A stretch of DNA of 64,000 nt, taken from assembly GCA_027077795.1 (NCBI GenBank), contig JALWTT010000015.1, positions 124,001-188,000 of the forward strand, read 5' to 3'. Under the pieces are notes generated by a model, which was not told the origin of the DNA, did not search any database, and saw nothing but the letters and a program-made list of their open reading frames with translations. Positions 44,842-55,375 of the stretch are shown in pieces (within the stretch, counting starts at the first letter, position 1; the number at the start of each line of letters is the position of its first letter). The DNA comes from Thermotogaceae bacterium (GTDB lineage Bacteria; Thermotogota; Thermotogae; Thermotogales; Thermotogaceae). Both the position numbers and the translations under genes were made by a program.

Positions 44842-45788
44842 TTCTCCATCTCCTCGTATTCTTCGTAGGCTCTTATTATTCTCTTGACAAGTGGATTTCT
44901 CACAACATCTTCCTCTGTCAAATAAACGAATTTTATCCCTTCTACTTCCTTCAGAATCTTCTGGCACTCTATGAGTCCAGACTTCTCTTTTTCTATGTCA
45001 AGTTGCGTTATATCACCTGTTATCACCACTTTCGAGTTGAATCCCAATCTGGTTAAAAACATCTTCATCTGATAGTACGTTGTGTTCTGAGCTTCATCGA
45101 GTATTATAAATGAGTTGTTCAGAGTTCTCCCACGCATATAGGCCAGAGGGGCTATTTCTATTACTCCTTTTTCTCTGTACGAGTAAAATTTATCAGGTGA
45201 GATCATATCCATGATCGAATCGTAAAGGGGACGTAAGTAAGGATCTACTTTTTCCAAGAGATCCCCCGGGAGGAATCCCAGTTTTTCCCCTGCCTCCACA
45301 GCAGGACGTGTGAGTATAATCCTTTGAACTTTGCCGCTTTTCAAGTAGTCCAGTGCCATAGCTACAGCAAGGTAAGTCTTCCCCGTTCCAGCAGGTCCAA
45401 TGGCGAAAACAACATCATTTTCCCTTATAGCTTCCATATACACCTTTTGACCTTCTGTTTTAGGCTTCACTCTCGTTCCAAGAACACTTGAACGTGCAAA
45501 ATCCCTGAGACTTGGCCTGCTCTCACTTTCCAGGTATTTTTCAACTATATACTGGAATTCATCCCAACCGACAAGCCTTCCATCGCGGGTCATTTCCACC
45601 AGTTCCTTAAAGACATCGCTTGCTGCGACCACCATTTTCTCATCCTTTCCCCTTATCCAAATTTCATCATCTATCAAGGTTATCTCAACGTTGAACTTTT
45701 TCTTAACCAAACGTGCTTTCTTGTCATAGTGTCCAAGAACTTCGACGATTTCAACACCTTTCGGGATCCTGACCTTTCTAACCGCCAC
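44838..45788 (-). CDS. phoH: PhoH-family ATPase
   Basis: The 316-residue protein has an N-terminal KH-like part and an SF1-type ATPase core. The Walker A is AIGPAGTGKTYLAVAMALDY and the Walker B is SFIILDEAQNTTYYQMKMFLTR, followed by VVITGDITQLD. The phoH-pgpH pair is a common arrangement, usually followed by ybeY, which is absent here. It starts at GTG 45788, eight bases after GGAGGTG, and appears to be the first gene of the ten-gene cell-wall operon. Confidence 0.94.
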   Translation of the reverse strand: MAVRKVRIPKGVEIVEVLGHYDKKARLVKKKFNVEITLIDDEIWIRGKDEKMVVAASDVFKELVEMTRDGRLVGWDEFQYIVEKYLESESRPSLRDFARSSVLGTRVKPKTEGQKVYMEAIRENDVVFAIGPAGTGKTYLAVAMALDYLKSGKVQRIILTRPAVEAGEKLGFLPGDLLEKVDPYLRPLYDSIMDMISPDKFYSYREKGVIEIAPLAYMRGRTLNNSFIILDEAQNTTYYQMKMFLTRLGFNSKVVITGDITQLDIEKEKSGLIECQKILKEVEGIKFVYLTEEDVVRNPLVKRIIRAYEEYEEMEK

Positions 45789-45847
45789 TTCATTCCCACC
45801 TCCAGATATATGATAATGATATACTTCAAAAATTGGGAGGGGATTGT

Positions 45848-46300
45848 GTGAAAATACTAGACCTGAATTTTTTCACCGTCGTAGTGATAATATCATCTAT
45901 TGCTGTCGCACTCTACCCGGTGATTCATGTTGGTGTGAGCGATCTGAAAATCTCTGAAATATCAAGGGAGGTTGAAAGGATAGAATTTGCCCTTGAGCAA
46001 TTCTTCTACACAGAGGGATTTGAAATAATTTCCCCTTCTGAGGTTCGTGTAAAGACACTAGTCCAGAGATATTACCTGAAGGAAGACCCGAGTGACAGAT
46101 ATTTCATACTCTGGATTGATCCTGATCCATCTGATGGGAAGATAAGTGCTGCTATCGTGTACGAGGGGAAGGTTGATCCGGTGCTAGTAGCAAGCAAGAT
46201 GAAAAAAATTACATGGTATGATCCAGGTGATGGAAGAATCCACGAGGATTTCAGGGAGAGTAGAGAAATGGCAGTTCTCGTGGAGGTGACCGAAAACTGA
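45848..46300 (+). CDS. Small membrane-anchored protein of unknown function
   Basis: The 150-residue protein has one N-terminal hydrophobic helix (FFTVVVIISSIAVALYPVIH). A soluble domain with mixed alpha/beta character follows (EISREVERIEFALEQFFYTE). The helix followed directly by an amphipathic helix recalls pseudopilin-like architecture, but the type IV prepilin motif is absent. The start is GTG 45848 after GGGAGGGG. It is divergent from phoH across a 59-bp AT-rich spacer and overlaps the NUDIX gene by 4 nt if that gene starts at CTG. Confidence 0.7.
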   Translation: MKILDLNFFTVVVIISSIAVALYPVIHVGVSDLKISEISREVERIEFALEQFFYTEGFEIISPSEVRVKTLVQRYYLKEDPSDRYFILWIDPDPSDGKISAAIVYEGKVDPVLVASKMKKITWYDPGDGRIHEDFRESREMAVLVEVTEN

Positions 46301-46878
46301 ACGAGAGGGTTCTTGTGGTGATGTCAAAAGATCTTGAAAATCTTCCAGAAGGCCTTGTGAAGATCTTGGAGAGAGATAGAATAAAGCTTCTCAAAGGGGC
46401 TTTTTTTGTGCCAAGGTTTGAAGCTGAATCGAATGAATCATGGCGCCAGGTGATACCATATGTCATGATTCTAGATGGCCAGAAAATCTTGCTTGTGAAA
46501 AGGACGAAATGCCAGACAGAAGAAAGACTTCATGGTTTGTACTCCATAGGAATAGGAGGGCATGTTAACGACACGGATGGAAATAATCCTGTTGAAGCCT
46601 TCAATAAAGGTCTCCACAGGGAGATAAGTGAGGAAGTTCACGTCGATTTAAAAAGCTTGAAATTTATCGGTCTTATAAACGATCTGTCCACTGAAGTCAG
46701 CAGAGTTCATGTGGGTTTTTTGTACGTCGCGAATGCCAAGATTTTCGGTGTACGAGAAGAGAATAATTTTGAGTGGCACTTGGTAAAAGTGAGCGATTTG
46801 GAAAAGTTTGAGGAGGGCATGGAAAATTGGTCGAGGATAGCGATGAAGTGGTTGAAATCAAATCATTTGCAAAACTGA
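46297..46878 (+). CDS. NUDIX hydrolase, probable CTG start
   Basis: The protein of about 193 residues contains the Nudix box GIGGHVNDTDGNNPVEAFNK, continuing to LHREISEEVHVD. The fold is preceded by FVPRFEAESNESWRQVIPYV, a segment shared with a group of MutT-like proteins that typically begin with VLVVPR. Here the matching NERVLVV lies before the first ATG. CTG 46297 gives this N-terminus, overlaps the preceding stop as CTGA and sits seven bases after TGGAGGTGA. The alternatives GTG 46315 or 46318 and ATG 46321 would delete part or all of ERVLVV. The substrate is not evident. It overlaps ispE by about 50 nt. Confidence 0.82.
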   Translation: MNERVLVVMSKDLENLPEGLVKILERDRIKLLKGAFFVPRFEAESNESWRQVIPYVMILDGQKILLVKRTKCQTEERLHGLYSIGIGGHVNDTDGNNPVEAFNKGLHREISEEVHVDLKSLKFIGLINDLSTEVSRVHVGFLYVANAKIFGVREENNFEWHLVKVSDLEKFEEGMENWSRIAMKWLKSNHLQN

Positions 46879-47678
46879 ACCTGTTTTTAGATGTTATAGA
46901 AGAAAGGAAAGATGGATACCACAACATAGAATCCATTATGCAGACCATATCTCTGCACGATACTCTCGTAGTTAAGAAAATCAGGAAAGGTGTGATTGTA
47001 GATAGCACTTTGGAGGTACCTGGAGAGAATCTCATAGAAAAAGCTTACAGATTCTTCAGGGAACAATATGGGTTAGATTTTGGAATAAAAGTTTGGTTGG
47101 TAAAGAGAATACCGATGGGGGCAGGGTTTGGGGGAGGAAGCTCAAACGCGGCAGCAATTCTGAAGTATTTGGCGTCTCAAACTGGGATTGGGGAGGAAGA
47201 AATCTTTGAAATAGCTCTGAAAGTTGGAAGCGATGTTCCCTTTTTCTTGAAATGCGGGACGGCTTTAGTTAAAGGAAAGGGGGACATACTAGAGCGGCTT
47301 GACGATCCTCCAAAGTATGGCGTTGTTCTTGCAGTTCCGAAAATCAGAATTCCCACTTCAAGAGCTTATTCATGGCTTAGAAAAGAAGATTTCAGCAAGG
47401 CTAGCTGTTCCCCCATGGATCTTTACACAGCTTATAGAGAGAAAAAATATGAGACGATTAAAAGATGCTCCTACAATCTCTTTCAAAAGGTTATGCTGAG
47501 AGAGTTTTGGGAAATAAAGGAATCCATGAGGTACCTTGAAGGGAACTACAGTCCAATAGTTTCAATGGTAACTGGAAGCGGAAGTGCTGTCTTTGGGATA
47601 CTTCCACCTGGCGAAGGGACTTTCTCGTTCGTCGGATCAGACTGCAAAATCAGTAGCAGAAGGAGCAAATCCATGTAA
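46827..47678 (+). CDS. ispE: 4-diphosphocytidyl-2-C-methyl-D-erythritol kinase
   Basis: The GHMP kinase of 283 residues has SFAKLNLFLDVIEERKDGYH, the ATP loop PMGAGFGGGSSNAAAILKYL and GSDVPFFLKCGTALVKGKGD. Near the end is MVTGSGSAVFG. It phosphorylates CDP-methylerythritol in the MEP isoprenoid route, as does ispH further upstream. TTG 46827 aligns with the MVE opening I recall for Thermotoga. GTG 46848 is an alternative. It overlaps the NUDIX gene and converges on the clostripain gene. Confidence 0.92.
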   Translation: MVEDSDEVVEIKSFAKLNLFLDVIEERKDGYHNIESIMQTISLHDTLVVKKIRKGVIVDSTLEVPGENLIEKAYRFFREQYGLDFGIKVWLVKRIPMGAGFGGGSSNAAAILKYLASQTGIGEEEIFEIALKVGSDVPFFLKCGTALVKGKGDILERLDDPPKYGVVLAVPKIRIPTSRAYSWLRKEDFSKASCSPMDLYTAYREKKYETIKRCSYNLFQKVMLREFWEIKESMRYLEGNYSPIVSMVTGSGSAVFGILPPGEGTFSFVGSDCKISSRRSKSM

Positions 47679-47706
47679 AGTGAGCTCGCAGCCAGATTTA
47701 AAGCAT

Positions 47707-49527
47707 TTAATATTGTACGAACCAATACAAAAAGTTACCCCATCCGCTGACAACCCCATCTGTGTAGAAAAGCAAAGTGTTTAAATCATCTACCCTGCTG
47801 TTCCATTGAGAAGAATTGATGGGGAAGAAGATGCTCAATCCAGCTGTTGTAGAATAGACTTCTCCCGATACCCCTCCATATACCTTGGCGTAAGCTAACC
47901 AGTATTCCACGTTCTGAGAATCTTCAACAGTTTGAGGGTCGGATTCATAGGTTTTCAGCATGTACATGAGATCACCAATGTCCACAAGCACATAGTAATC
48001 TGAATCAGAATCGCCATAATGGGTTATTGCGTAGTAGTAGGACAAAAGGTCATTCTTTAAATCGCCATCAAGTGTTGATAGCAGTCTGTTCCCGAGATCA
48101 GATATTGCGCTTGCTAAATTATTCATATAACTCATGTCCCAGAGCACTAGAGACAAATTGTGACTGCCTTCAGAGTAGTATTCATAGTAGTCATCTATTA
48201 TATCCTTTCCTAAAGATATGGGATCCGTGTCTTCTGATATATTTCTCAAAAACCTGTAGTCCCATCCATAGCCAGGCTCTTCAAAAGCTGAAGACAAAAA
48301 GTAATAAGCTGTGTCCTTCAATTCGTATGCTACTTCTATTGAGCTCATAAGGCATGCATCCATTCCTAACAAATCGAGTTCTCGGTTGCCAAAGTGTTGT
48401 TCAACATTCTCCAAGGCTTGCCTTACTTCTGATATGGTCAGGGCATCGTTGCTGGTTTCGTCAAAACCCACACCTTGAAACTTTTTCAAGCCATCTTTGA
48501 CCAGTACTGAATAACTGCCGTCATACAGCCATGCACTTCCATGATCCCAAAGTATTAGCCCTTTGTAATCTGACTCTATTTCGTAAAGTAAGTATAAACC
48601 CAGCTCCAGCCATTTTGGATCTCCGGTGTTTATATCTTCAGACGTTGTTGCTGTTAATTTTACCGTTACCCATTTTCCATATTCATCCAAAACGACGAAG
48701 TAATCTCCGAGATTTTTTGTATCAAGTATGGATATCACTGATACATTCTCATTAGTATTGGCGGCTTCTTGATAATCTTCGATGGCAAAGTTTTCAAGGT
48801 TATTATCTGCCACCATGAACAAAAGCATCATCCAACTTACAGGGTTAATTTTCAGGGTTATTTCACCACTTGCAGATGGATCTTCCACGAGAATAGCCTT
48901 TATTTGAAACGAACGGTCGGTGCTCTGCAAGGGGAATATAGAAATAATTGCCCTCCCATTGCTATCAGTCTTCACAATACTCTTACCAGTCACGGCGTCT
49001 TGTAGATCTTCCCAGCTACCACTACTAGGATCGTAGTACACAAATTTTATATCCTTCCCACTTATGGAATCCGCTTCTGATTTGTAAGTAGCTGTTAAGT
49101 AATAAACCCTTCCAGTTGTTAAAAGCTTTGTATCAATATTCAAGTCTAGAAGTCTGCCAGCAGTGGTTGTGAAGCTCCATACCGGGCCCTCGGTAGTGGC
49201 TCCCTTGCCGTCTTTTGCGACGATTTTCCAGTAATAGGTAGTATTGGGAGACAATTCTCCAGGATTGTACGAATTTAAAGTGTAACCACTTTGAACAAGA
49301 GGAGGTTCGCCAGTAGTGCCGAAGTATATGTCATAAGTTAGCACATCCCCGTCCGGATCATAAGCTGACCAGCTCAAGGTTGTGTTGAGTGGAACACCTG
49401 TTGCTCCATCTGGAGGGTTCAAATTGCTGGGTATTCCCGGAGCATGATTAACCATCACACAAGAGGAAGCCACAAAGATTAATATCGTTGCTATAAGAAC
49501 CAAGGCAAATGATTTTCCTATTTTCAT
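47707..49527 (-). CDS. Clostripain-like (C11) cysteine peptidase lipoprotein with FN3-like domain
   Basis: The 606-residue protein has a signal sequence ending VASSC, a plausible though imperfect lipobox. A fibronectin-III-like module follows (LNPPDGATGVPLNTTLSWSA to TTYYWKIVAKDG), then a second beta domain. The C11 peptidase domain has the likely catalytic His in GLILWDHGSAW and Cys in LDLLGMDACLMSSIEVAYEL. Such proteins are surface or periplasmic peptidases cutting after Arg or Lys. The start ATG 49527 follows AGGGGGTG. It is a single-gene unit flanked by converging ispE and diverging hrcA. Its Tyr-, Asn- and Ser-rich make-up differs from neighbours, which fits an exported protein. Confidence 0.85.
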   Translation of the reverse strand: MKIGKSFALVLIATILIFVASSCVMVNHAPGIPSNLNPPDGATGVPLNTTLSWSAYDPDGDVLTYDIYFGTTGEPPLVQSGYTLNSYNPGELSPNTTYYWKIVAKDGKGATTEGPVWSFTTTAGRLLDLNIDTKLLTTGRVYYLTATYKSEADSISGKDIKFVYYDPSSGSWEDLQDAVTGKSIVKTDSNGRAIISIFPLQSTDRSFQIKAILVEDPSASGEITLKINPVSWMMLLFMVADNNLENFAIEDYQEAANTNENVSVISILDTKNLGDYFVVLDEYGKWVTVKLTATTSEDINTGDPKWLELGLYLLYEIESDYKGLILWDHGSAWLYDGSYSVLVKDGLKKFQGVGFDETSNDALTISEVRQALENVEQHFGNRELDLLGMDACLMSSIEVAYELKDTAYYFLSSAFEEPGYGWDYRFLRNISEDTDPISLGKDIIDDYYEYYSEGSHNLSLVLWDMSYMNNLASAISDLGNRLLSTLDGDLKNDLLSYYYAITHYGDSDSDYYVLVDIGDLMYMLKTYESDPQTVEDSQNVEYWLAYAKVYGGVSGEVYSTTAGLSIFFPINSSQWNSRVDDLNTLLFYTDGVVSGWGNFLYWFVQY

Positions 49528-49721
49528 CGTAAGCACCCCCTTGAAGGTGAATTGCTGCAGATCTATTTTGTGGAAGAATCCTAGAAAACAAATTGAAATA
49601 AGTTACGCTGGCAAGCGTCACCGCTATGGACATATTATTTGATTTTTTATTAATTATAACTCAGCCTTATTTTTTGTGAAAACTATCTGACATTTGGAGC
49701 TTTTTCGAAATGTTTCCTTTA

Positions 49722-49750
49722 CTGACACAAGGATCTATATGTGGTAAAAT
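49722..49750 (+). promoter_or_regulatory. Promoter of the hrcA-grpE-dnaJ operon
   Basis: CTGACA (49722-49727, 5/6 match to TTGACA) and TAAAAT (49745-49750) are separated by exactly 17 bp. TGG precedes the -10 box as an extension. The CIRCE operator begins at the next base. The remaining gap from 49528 to 49721 is AT-rich and shows no RNA gene. Confidence 0.8.
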
Positions 49751-49777
49751 TTAGCAGTCATAAGGGGTGATTGCTAA
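49751..49777 (+). promoter_or_regulatory. CIRCE operator (HrcA binding site)
   Basis: TTAGCAGTC and GATTGCTAA are separated by 9 bp. Each arm matches the CIRCE consensus (TTAGCACTC-N9-GAGTGCTAA) at 8 of 9 positions, with compensating changes that alter one base pair. The site directly follows the -10 box, and it covers the ribosome-binding site AAGGGGTGAT and the first base of the hrcA start codon. Confidence 0.88.
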
Positions 49778-50772
49778 TGAGAAGAGATGAAAGTAGGATA
49801 TACAAGGTACTCTTTTCCGCTGTTCGTGATTACATCAAAAGCAAGAGACCAGTGAGCTCGAAGAGAATTTTGGAGATAACGAAGCTCAGCTGGAGCAGTG
49901 CTACAATAAGGAATGACCTGAAAAGATTGGAAGAACTTGGTTATCTTTATCAACCTCACACATCCGCTGGAAGAATTCCCACGGACCGTGGGCTCAGGTT
50001 TTATCTAGACGAGATGCTGAAGCTTCAAAATGGGATAAGGAGAGATGACTTGGGTATAGATATGGTTCAAAGATTTCCCGTTGGCGATTTGGAGATGATT
50101 TTAACAGCTCTGACAAGAATATTGGCATCTGCTGGAAAAGGTTTGGCGATAGTCACAAAGCCTTCATTGGAAAAGATGAGATTGGTTAAAGTAAGTGTCA
50201 CTCCAATAGGTGATGAGTATTCAGTGGTTTCAGTCATAACTGAATTGGGAGTTTCTAGGGTTATCCCTGTTCCAAAAATGTCAGATCTCATGTCAAAGGC
50301 TGTTGAAAGGTTCTTCAATGTTTTCTCCGGAAAGACTTTGGCTGAAATGGTAGAAGCTATCAATCAGTTCGTTCCCGATAGTGCCCGGGCGAGGGAAATT
50401 GTTGACGTTGCAAAGTCAATCATAGATATGGCAACTTCTGAAGGGAGAGTTATATATAAGGGTATATACGAGCTTCTCAAAGGGTCGAATCACAGCGTAG
50501 AAGACGTCGTAAGAATTCTGGAAGAATCCACAAAATTTGAGGAATTTCTGGAAGGTATTGATGATATGAGGGTTTTTATAGGATCTGAAAGCCCCCTAGA
50601 TGAGACGAAGAGCTTCTCTCTCTTTGTGTCACCCTATAAAAAAGACAGGGATATTACGGGACATGTAGCCATGATAACCGATAGATTTGTGGAGTATGAA
50701 AAAATTTATTCTCTGGTCGAATTCATGGCAAACAGGTTGACAGAATATCTAACCGTTGTGTCAAGGAGGTGA
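49777..50772 (+). CDS. hrcA: Heat-inducible transcription repressor HrcA
   Basis: The 331-residue protein starts at ATG 49777 with a winged-helix DNA-binding domain (PVSSKRILEITKLSWSSATI and NDLKRLEELGYLYQPHTSAG). A GAF-like and dimerisation region follow. HrcA binds CIRCE and releases it on heat shock, usually with GroEL as partner. It stands first in its operon and has a CIRCE site directly at its own start, so it is autoregulated. An upstream in-frame TTG (49771) falls inside the ribosome-binding site and is rejected. Confidence 0.96.
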   Translation: MRRDESRIYKVLFSAVRDYIKSKRPVSSKRILEITKLSWSSATIRNDLKRLEELGYLYQPHTSAGRIPTDRGLRFYLDEMLKLQNGIRRDDLGIDMVQRFPVGDLEMILTALTRILASAGKGLAIVTKPSLEKMRLVKVSVTPIGDEYSVVSVITELGVSRVIPVPKMSDLMSKAVERFFNVFSGKTLAEMVEAINQFVPDSARAREIVDVAKSIIDMATSEGRVIYKGIYELLKGSNHSVEDVVRILEESTKFEEFLEGIDDMRVFIGSESPLDETKSFSLFVSPYKKDRDITGHVAMITDRFVEYEKIYSLVEFMANRLTEYLTVVSRR

Positions 50773-50776
50773 GAAA

Positions 50777-51304
50777 ATGAAATGGGAAAAGATGAAGAAA
50801 GATGAACTGGTGAAAAAGTGTAAGGAATTTGAAAAAAAAGTTAGGAGATTGGAAAGAGAATTGAAAGAGATTAGCAACAAGAGCATGGAATTAGAGGACT
50901 ATGCCAAGAGGTTGAAGGCACAATACGAAAACCTTCGCAGGGAAGCAGCTGAGGAAAAACAGAGGATAATTAAGAACGCCAATGAATATCTTGTGTCTAA
51001 GATAACTACGGTTCTGGATGATTTCGATCGTGCTTTAAAAGCTGTGAAGAAGAGGGATTCTTTCGTTGAAGGTATGGAGAAGATATACAAAAAGCTCGTG
51101 TCCATCCTTGAGAGCGAGGGATTATCTGTTATAGACCCAAGTGGAGGAAAATTTGATCCTTTTGAGCACGAGGCTTTTGAAAAGATTGAAACAAAGGAGC
51201 ACGAGGAATATTCTGTAATAGAGGTGGTAGAAAAAGGGTATAAATTCCACTCCAAAGTCATAAAACCGGCTCGAGTTAAAGTTGCTGTAAGACCGAAGGG
51301 GTGA
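50777..51304 (+). CDS. grpE: Nucleotide exchange factor GrpE
   Basis: The 175-residue protein has a long charged N-terminal helix (KKCKEFEKKVRRLERELKEI) that forms the GrpE dimer stalk. The beta domain with DPSGGKFDPFEHEAFEKI and GYKFHSKVIKPARVKVAV follows. It releases ADP from DnaK. ATG 50777 follows AGGAGGTGAG, four bases after the hrcA stop. dnaK is not in this operon. Confidence 0.95.
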   Translation: MKWEKMKKDELVKKCKEFEKKVRRLERELKEISNKSMELEDYAKRLKAQYENLRREAAEEKQRIIKNANEYLVSKITTVLDDFDRALKAVKKRDSFVEGMEKIYKKLVSILESEGLSVIDPSGGKFDPFEHEAFEKIETKEHEEYSVIEVVEKGYKFHSKVIKPARVKVAVRPKG

Positions 51305-51310
51305 TGATGG

Positions 51311-52444
51311 ATGAAAAAGGATTATTATGAAATACTTGGAGTTCCAAGGAATGCTTCTCAAGAGGAAATAAAGAGAGCCTATAAGAAATTGGTTAAAAAG
51401 TGGCATCCCGATCTGAATCCAAACAACAAAGAAGAAGCGGAAAAGAGGTTTAAGGAGATACAGGAGGCTTATGAAGTCCTATCTGACCCAGAGAAAAGGG
51501 CTATGTACGATAAGTTCGGATATGTTGGGGATATTCCACCCACGTCAGGTGGATATTCAACGGGTGGCAGAATACCCTCGCTGGATGAAATCTTGAAAGA
51601 GTTCTTTGGAGAAGGATTGGGAGGGTTCTTTGGCAGGAGCTTTTTCGGATCAGACGTTTTTGACGTGTTCTTCGGGGAGAAAACAACGTCGAGGGATAGA
51701 AAGGCTGGAAAGAGAGGAGAAGACATAGAGGTAACAATTACCATAACTATGGATGAAGCCATAAGAGGGACGAGGAAGGAAATAACATATGATAGATATG
51801 AAGTTTGCGAGCACTGTGGAGGAACTGGGGCAGAGCCTGGCTATGGTTACAAGACTTGTCCCAAGTGTGGGGGAAAGGGTTATATAAGGCAGGAGTCCAG
51901 AACACCGTTTGGATTCTTTGTAACGGAAACGGTTTGTGACATGTGTGGTGGAACTGGCAAGGTGATAGAAAAAGTTTGTCATGTCTGCGGGGGAAGCGGG
52001 AGAATCAGGAAAAGAAAAAAGATAACTGTAAATATTCCAGCTGGTGTGAGTGATGGCTCACGAATGAGAATAGTTGGTATGGGAAACGCCGGATCAGAGG
52101 GAGGAGATTATGGGGATTTGTATGTACTGATTAGAGTGAAAGAGGATTCGAGGTTCAGACGGCAAGGGTCGGATATAATATACGAGGCTAACGTAGATTA
52201 CACCCAGGCTATACTTGGAACCACTATAGATGTCCCCCTCCCGGATGGAGGATATACAAAGCTCAATATCCCTCCTGGTACTGGAAGTGGAACGATATTT
52301 CGCTTGAGAGGAATGGGACTACCGGATAGTCGAGGGAGAAGGGGAGACTTGATAGTAGAAGTGAGTGTGGAGATACCAAGATCTGTCTCGAGAAAGGAAA
52401 GGAAACTACTGGAAGAGATCATGAAATTGAAGAAGCTGAACTAG
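51311..52444 (+). CDS. dnaJ: Chaperone DnaJ
   Basis: The 377-residue protein has the J domain ([20 protein letters not shown], then the WHPDLN HPD motif), a glycine-rich linker and four zinc-binding repeats ([32 protein letters not shown]). The substrate-binding C-domains follow. It stimulates DnaK ATPase. ATG 51311 lies six bases after the grpE stop. A terminator hairpin overlaps its stop codon. Confidence 0.97.
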   Translation: MKKDYYEILGVPRNASQEEIKRAYKKLVKKWHPDLNPNNKEEAEKRFKEIQEAYEVLSDPEKRAMYDKFGYVGDIPPTSGGYSTGGRIPSLDEILKEFFGEGLGGFFGRSFFGSDVFDVFFGEKTTSRDRKAGKRGEDIEVTITITMDEAIRGTRKEITYDRYEVCEHCGGTGAEPGYGYKTCPKCGGKGYIRQESRTPFGFFVTETVCDMCGGTGKVIEKVCHVCGGSGRIRKRKKITVNIPAGVSDGSRMRIVGMGNAGSEGGDYGDLYVLIRVKEDSRFRRQGSDIIYEANVDYTQAILGTTIDVPLPDGGYTKLNIPPGTGSGTIFRLRGMGLPDSRGRRGDLIVEVSVEIPRSVSRKERKLLEEIMKLKKLN

Positions 52445-52466
52445 GTGCCTTTCTGGGTACCTTTTT
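52443..52466 (+). terminator. Intrinsic terminator of the hrcA operon
   Basis: AGGTGCC and GGTACCT pair over 7 bp (one G-T) around a 6-nt loop, followed by TTTTT. The last two bases of the dnaJ stop codon fall at the stem base. The gatB -10 element starts two bases after the T-run. Confidence 0.8.
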
Positions 52467-52467
52467 C

Positions 52468-52476
52468 TGGTAAAAT
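52468..52476 (+). promoter_or_regulatory. Extended -10 promoter element for gatB
   Basis: TGGTAAAAT gives a TG-n extension and TAAAAT. A start about 7 nt downstream would make the gatB mRNA begin at its ribosome-binding site. No -35 box is evident, since that position falls in the preceding terminator. Confidence 0.5.
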
Positions 52477-52494
52477 CCCTTGGGAGGGATAAAA

Positions 52495-53940
52495 TTGGGA
52501 AAATACAAGCCTGTTATAGGACTTGAGATACATGTTCAGCTGTCGACGAGGACGAAGCTATTTTGTTCATGTTCTGCTGATGTGTTTAATTCGGCGCCAA
52601 ACACTCATATATGTCCGGTCTGTACAGGGCAACCAGGTGCCCTTCCAGTTACCAATGAAGAAGCCATTGAATACGCTGTGAAAGCTGCTTACGCCATGAA
52701 TTTCAAAGTTCATGAGTATTCCAGATTTGATAGAAAAAATTATTTCTATCCAGATCTTCCTAAGGGATATCAGATAACTCAGTATTTTCATCCAATAGCT
52801 ACAAATGGATATCTTGAGCTCGATGTGGATGGTAAGAAAAAGAAGGTGAGACTCAGGAGACTTCATGTTGAAGAGGATGCTGGAAAGATGATCCATGAGG
52901 GGGATAGTATGAGCGCCAAGAGTTTTGTCGATTACAACCGATCCGGTGTGCCTCTAATAGAGATAGTCACAGAACCAGACATAGAGTCTCCCAAAGAAGC
53001 CAGACTTTTCCTTGAGAAACTCAGATCAATCGTCAGATATATAGGAATCAGCAGTGGTGATATGGAAAAAGGTGCTCTGAGGTGTGACGCTAACATATCC
53101 GTCGTGGATGAGGAAAGTGGAAGAAGTTCAAACAGGGTGGAAGTCAAAAACATGAATTCGTTCAAATTCGTTGAAAGGGCTCTTGAATACGAATACAGCA
53201 GAATCGTGAATGCCATGAAAAATGGGGAAAATGTCCCCCAGGAAACCAGGGGATGGATCACAAGGGATAAAAGAACCATATCTATGAGGAGCAAGGAAGA
53301 GGAAAGTGATTATAGATACTTTCCGGAGCCGGATATCCCGCCAGTTGTGATCTCCAAGGAAAAACTGGAATATATAAGGAGAAGCCTACCGGAACTCCCG
53401 GATGAGAAAAAGAAGAGATTCATGGATGAATACGGTTTGCCGGAGTACGACGCTTCTGTGATCACATCGGATAAAGACTTGGCGGATCTCTACGAGATGA
53501 CCGTGAAGATCACGGGAAAACCAAAAGAAACCAGCAATTGGTTTATGACAGAACTTTTGAGAATGATGAACGAGAAAGGTGTGGATGATGTAGAAAATTT
53601 GAAGGTCACGCCTCAGCACTTCAAGGAGATTTTCGATCTCATTGACAGTGGAAGGGTAACCAAGAACATGGCAAAGGAAGTCTTCAGAGAGGTGTTTGAG
53701 ACTGGAAAAAGTCCAAGTGAAGTGGTGAGAAATAAGGGATTAGAGGTGGTAACCGATGAAGCTAGAATAAAAGAGATATTACTTGAAGCTATGAAGAGGA
53801 ATCCAAAAGCTGTGGAACAATATAGAAGTGGGAAGCAAGGAGTGATTGGGTATTTCATAGGTCAAGTCATGAAAGCAACTGGAGGAAAAGCTGATCCGAA
53901 GGTAGTTCAGAAAGTGTTTCAAGGAATCATCAAAAATTGA
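52495..53940 (+). CDS. gatB: Aspartyl/glutamyl-tRNA amidotransferase subunit B
   Basis: The 481-residue protein begins [20 protein letters not shown] and has the zinc cysteines CSCS and CPVC. The amidotransferase core contains [33 protein letters not shown] and [14 protein letters not shown] helical tail and a YqeY-like C-domain ([17 protein letters not shown]) follow. It works with GatA and GatC, which are not here, to amidate Glu-tRNA-Gln or Asp-tRNA-Asn. The start is TTG 52495, five bases after GGGAGGGA. Confidence 0.96.
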   Translation: MGKYKPVIGLEIHVQLSTRTKLFCSCSADVFNSAPNTHICPVCTGQPGALPVTNEEAIEYAVKAAYAMNFKVHEYSRFDRKNYFYPDLPKGYQITQYFHPIATNGYLELDVDGKKKKVRLRRLHVEEDAGKMIHEGDSMSAKSFVDYNRSGVPLIEIVTEPDIESPKEARLFLEKLRSIVRYIGISSGDMEKGALRCDANISVVDEESGRSSNRVEVKNMNSFKFVERALEYEYSRIVNAMKNGENVPQETRGWITRDKRTISMRSKEEESDYRYFPEPDIPPVVISKEKLEYIRRSLPELPDEKKKRFMDEYGLPEYDASVITSDKDLADLYEMTVKITGKPKETSNWFMTELLRMMNEKGVDDVENLKVTPQHFKEIFDLIDSGRVTKNMAKEVFREVFETGKSPSEVVRNKGLEVVTDEARIKEILLEAMKRNPKAVEQYRSGKQGVIGYFIGQVMKATGGKADPKVVQKVFQGIIKN

Positions 53941-53964
53941 AAAGGCCCCGAAGAGGGGCCTTTT
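53940..53964. terminator. Bidirectional terminator between gatB and gap
   Basis: AAAAGGCCCC and GGGGCCTTTT form a perfect 10-bp stem with a GAAGA loop. A-run and T-run arms serve both strands. It sits between the converging gatB and gap genes. Confidence 0.9.
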
Positions 53965-53968
53965 ATTT

Positions 53969-55373
<1,405 letters not shown>

Positions 55374-55375
55374 GT

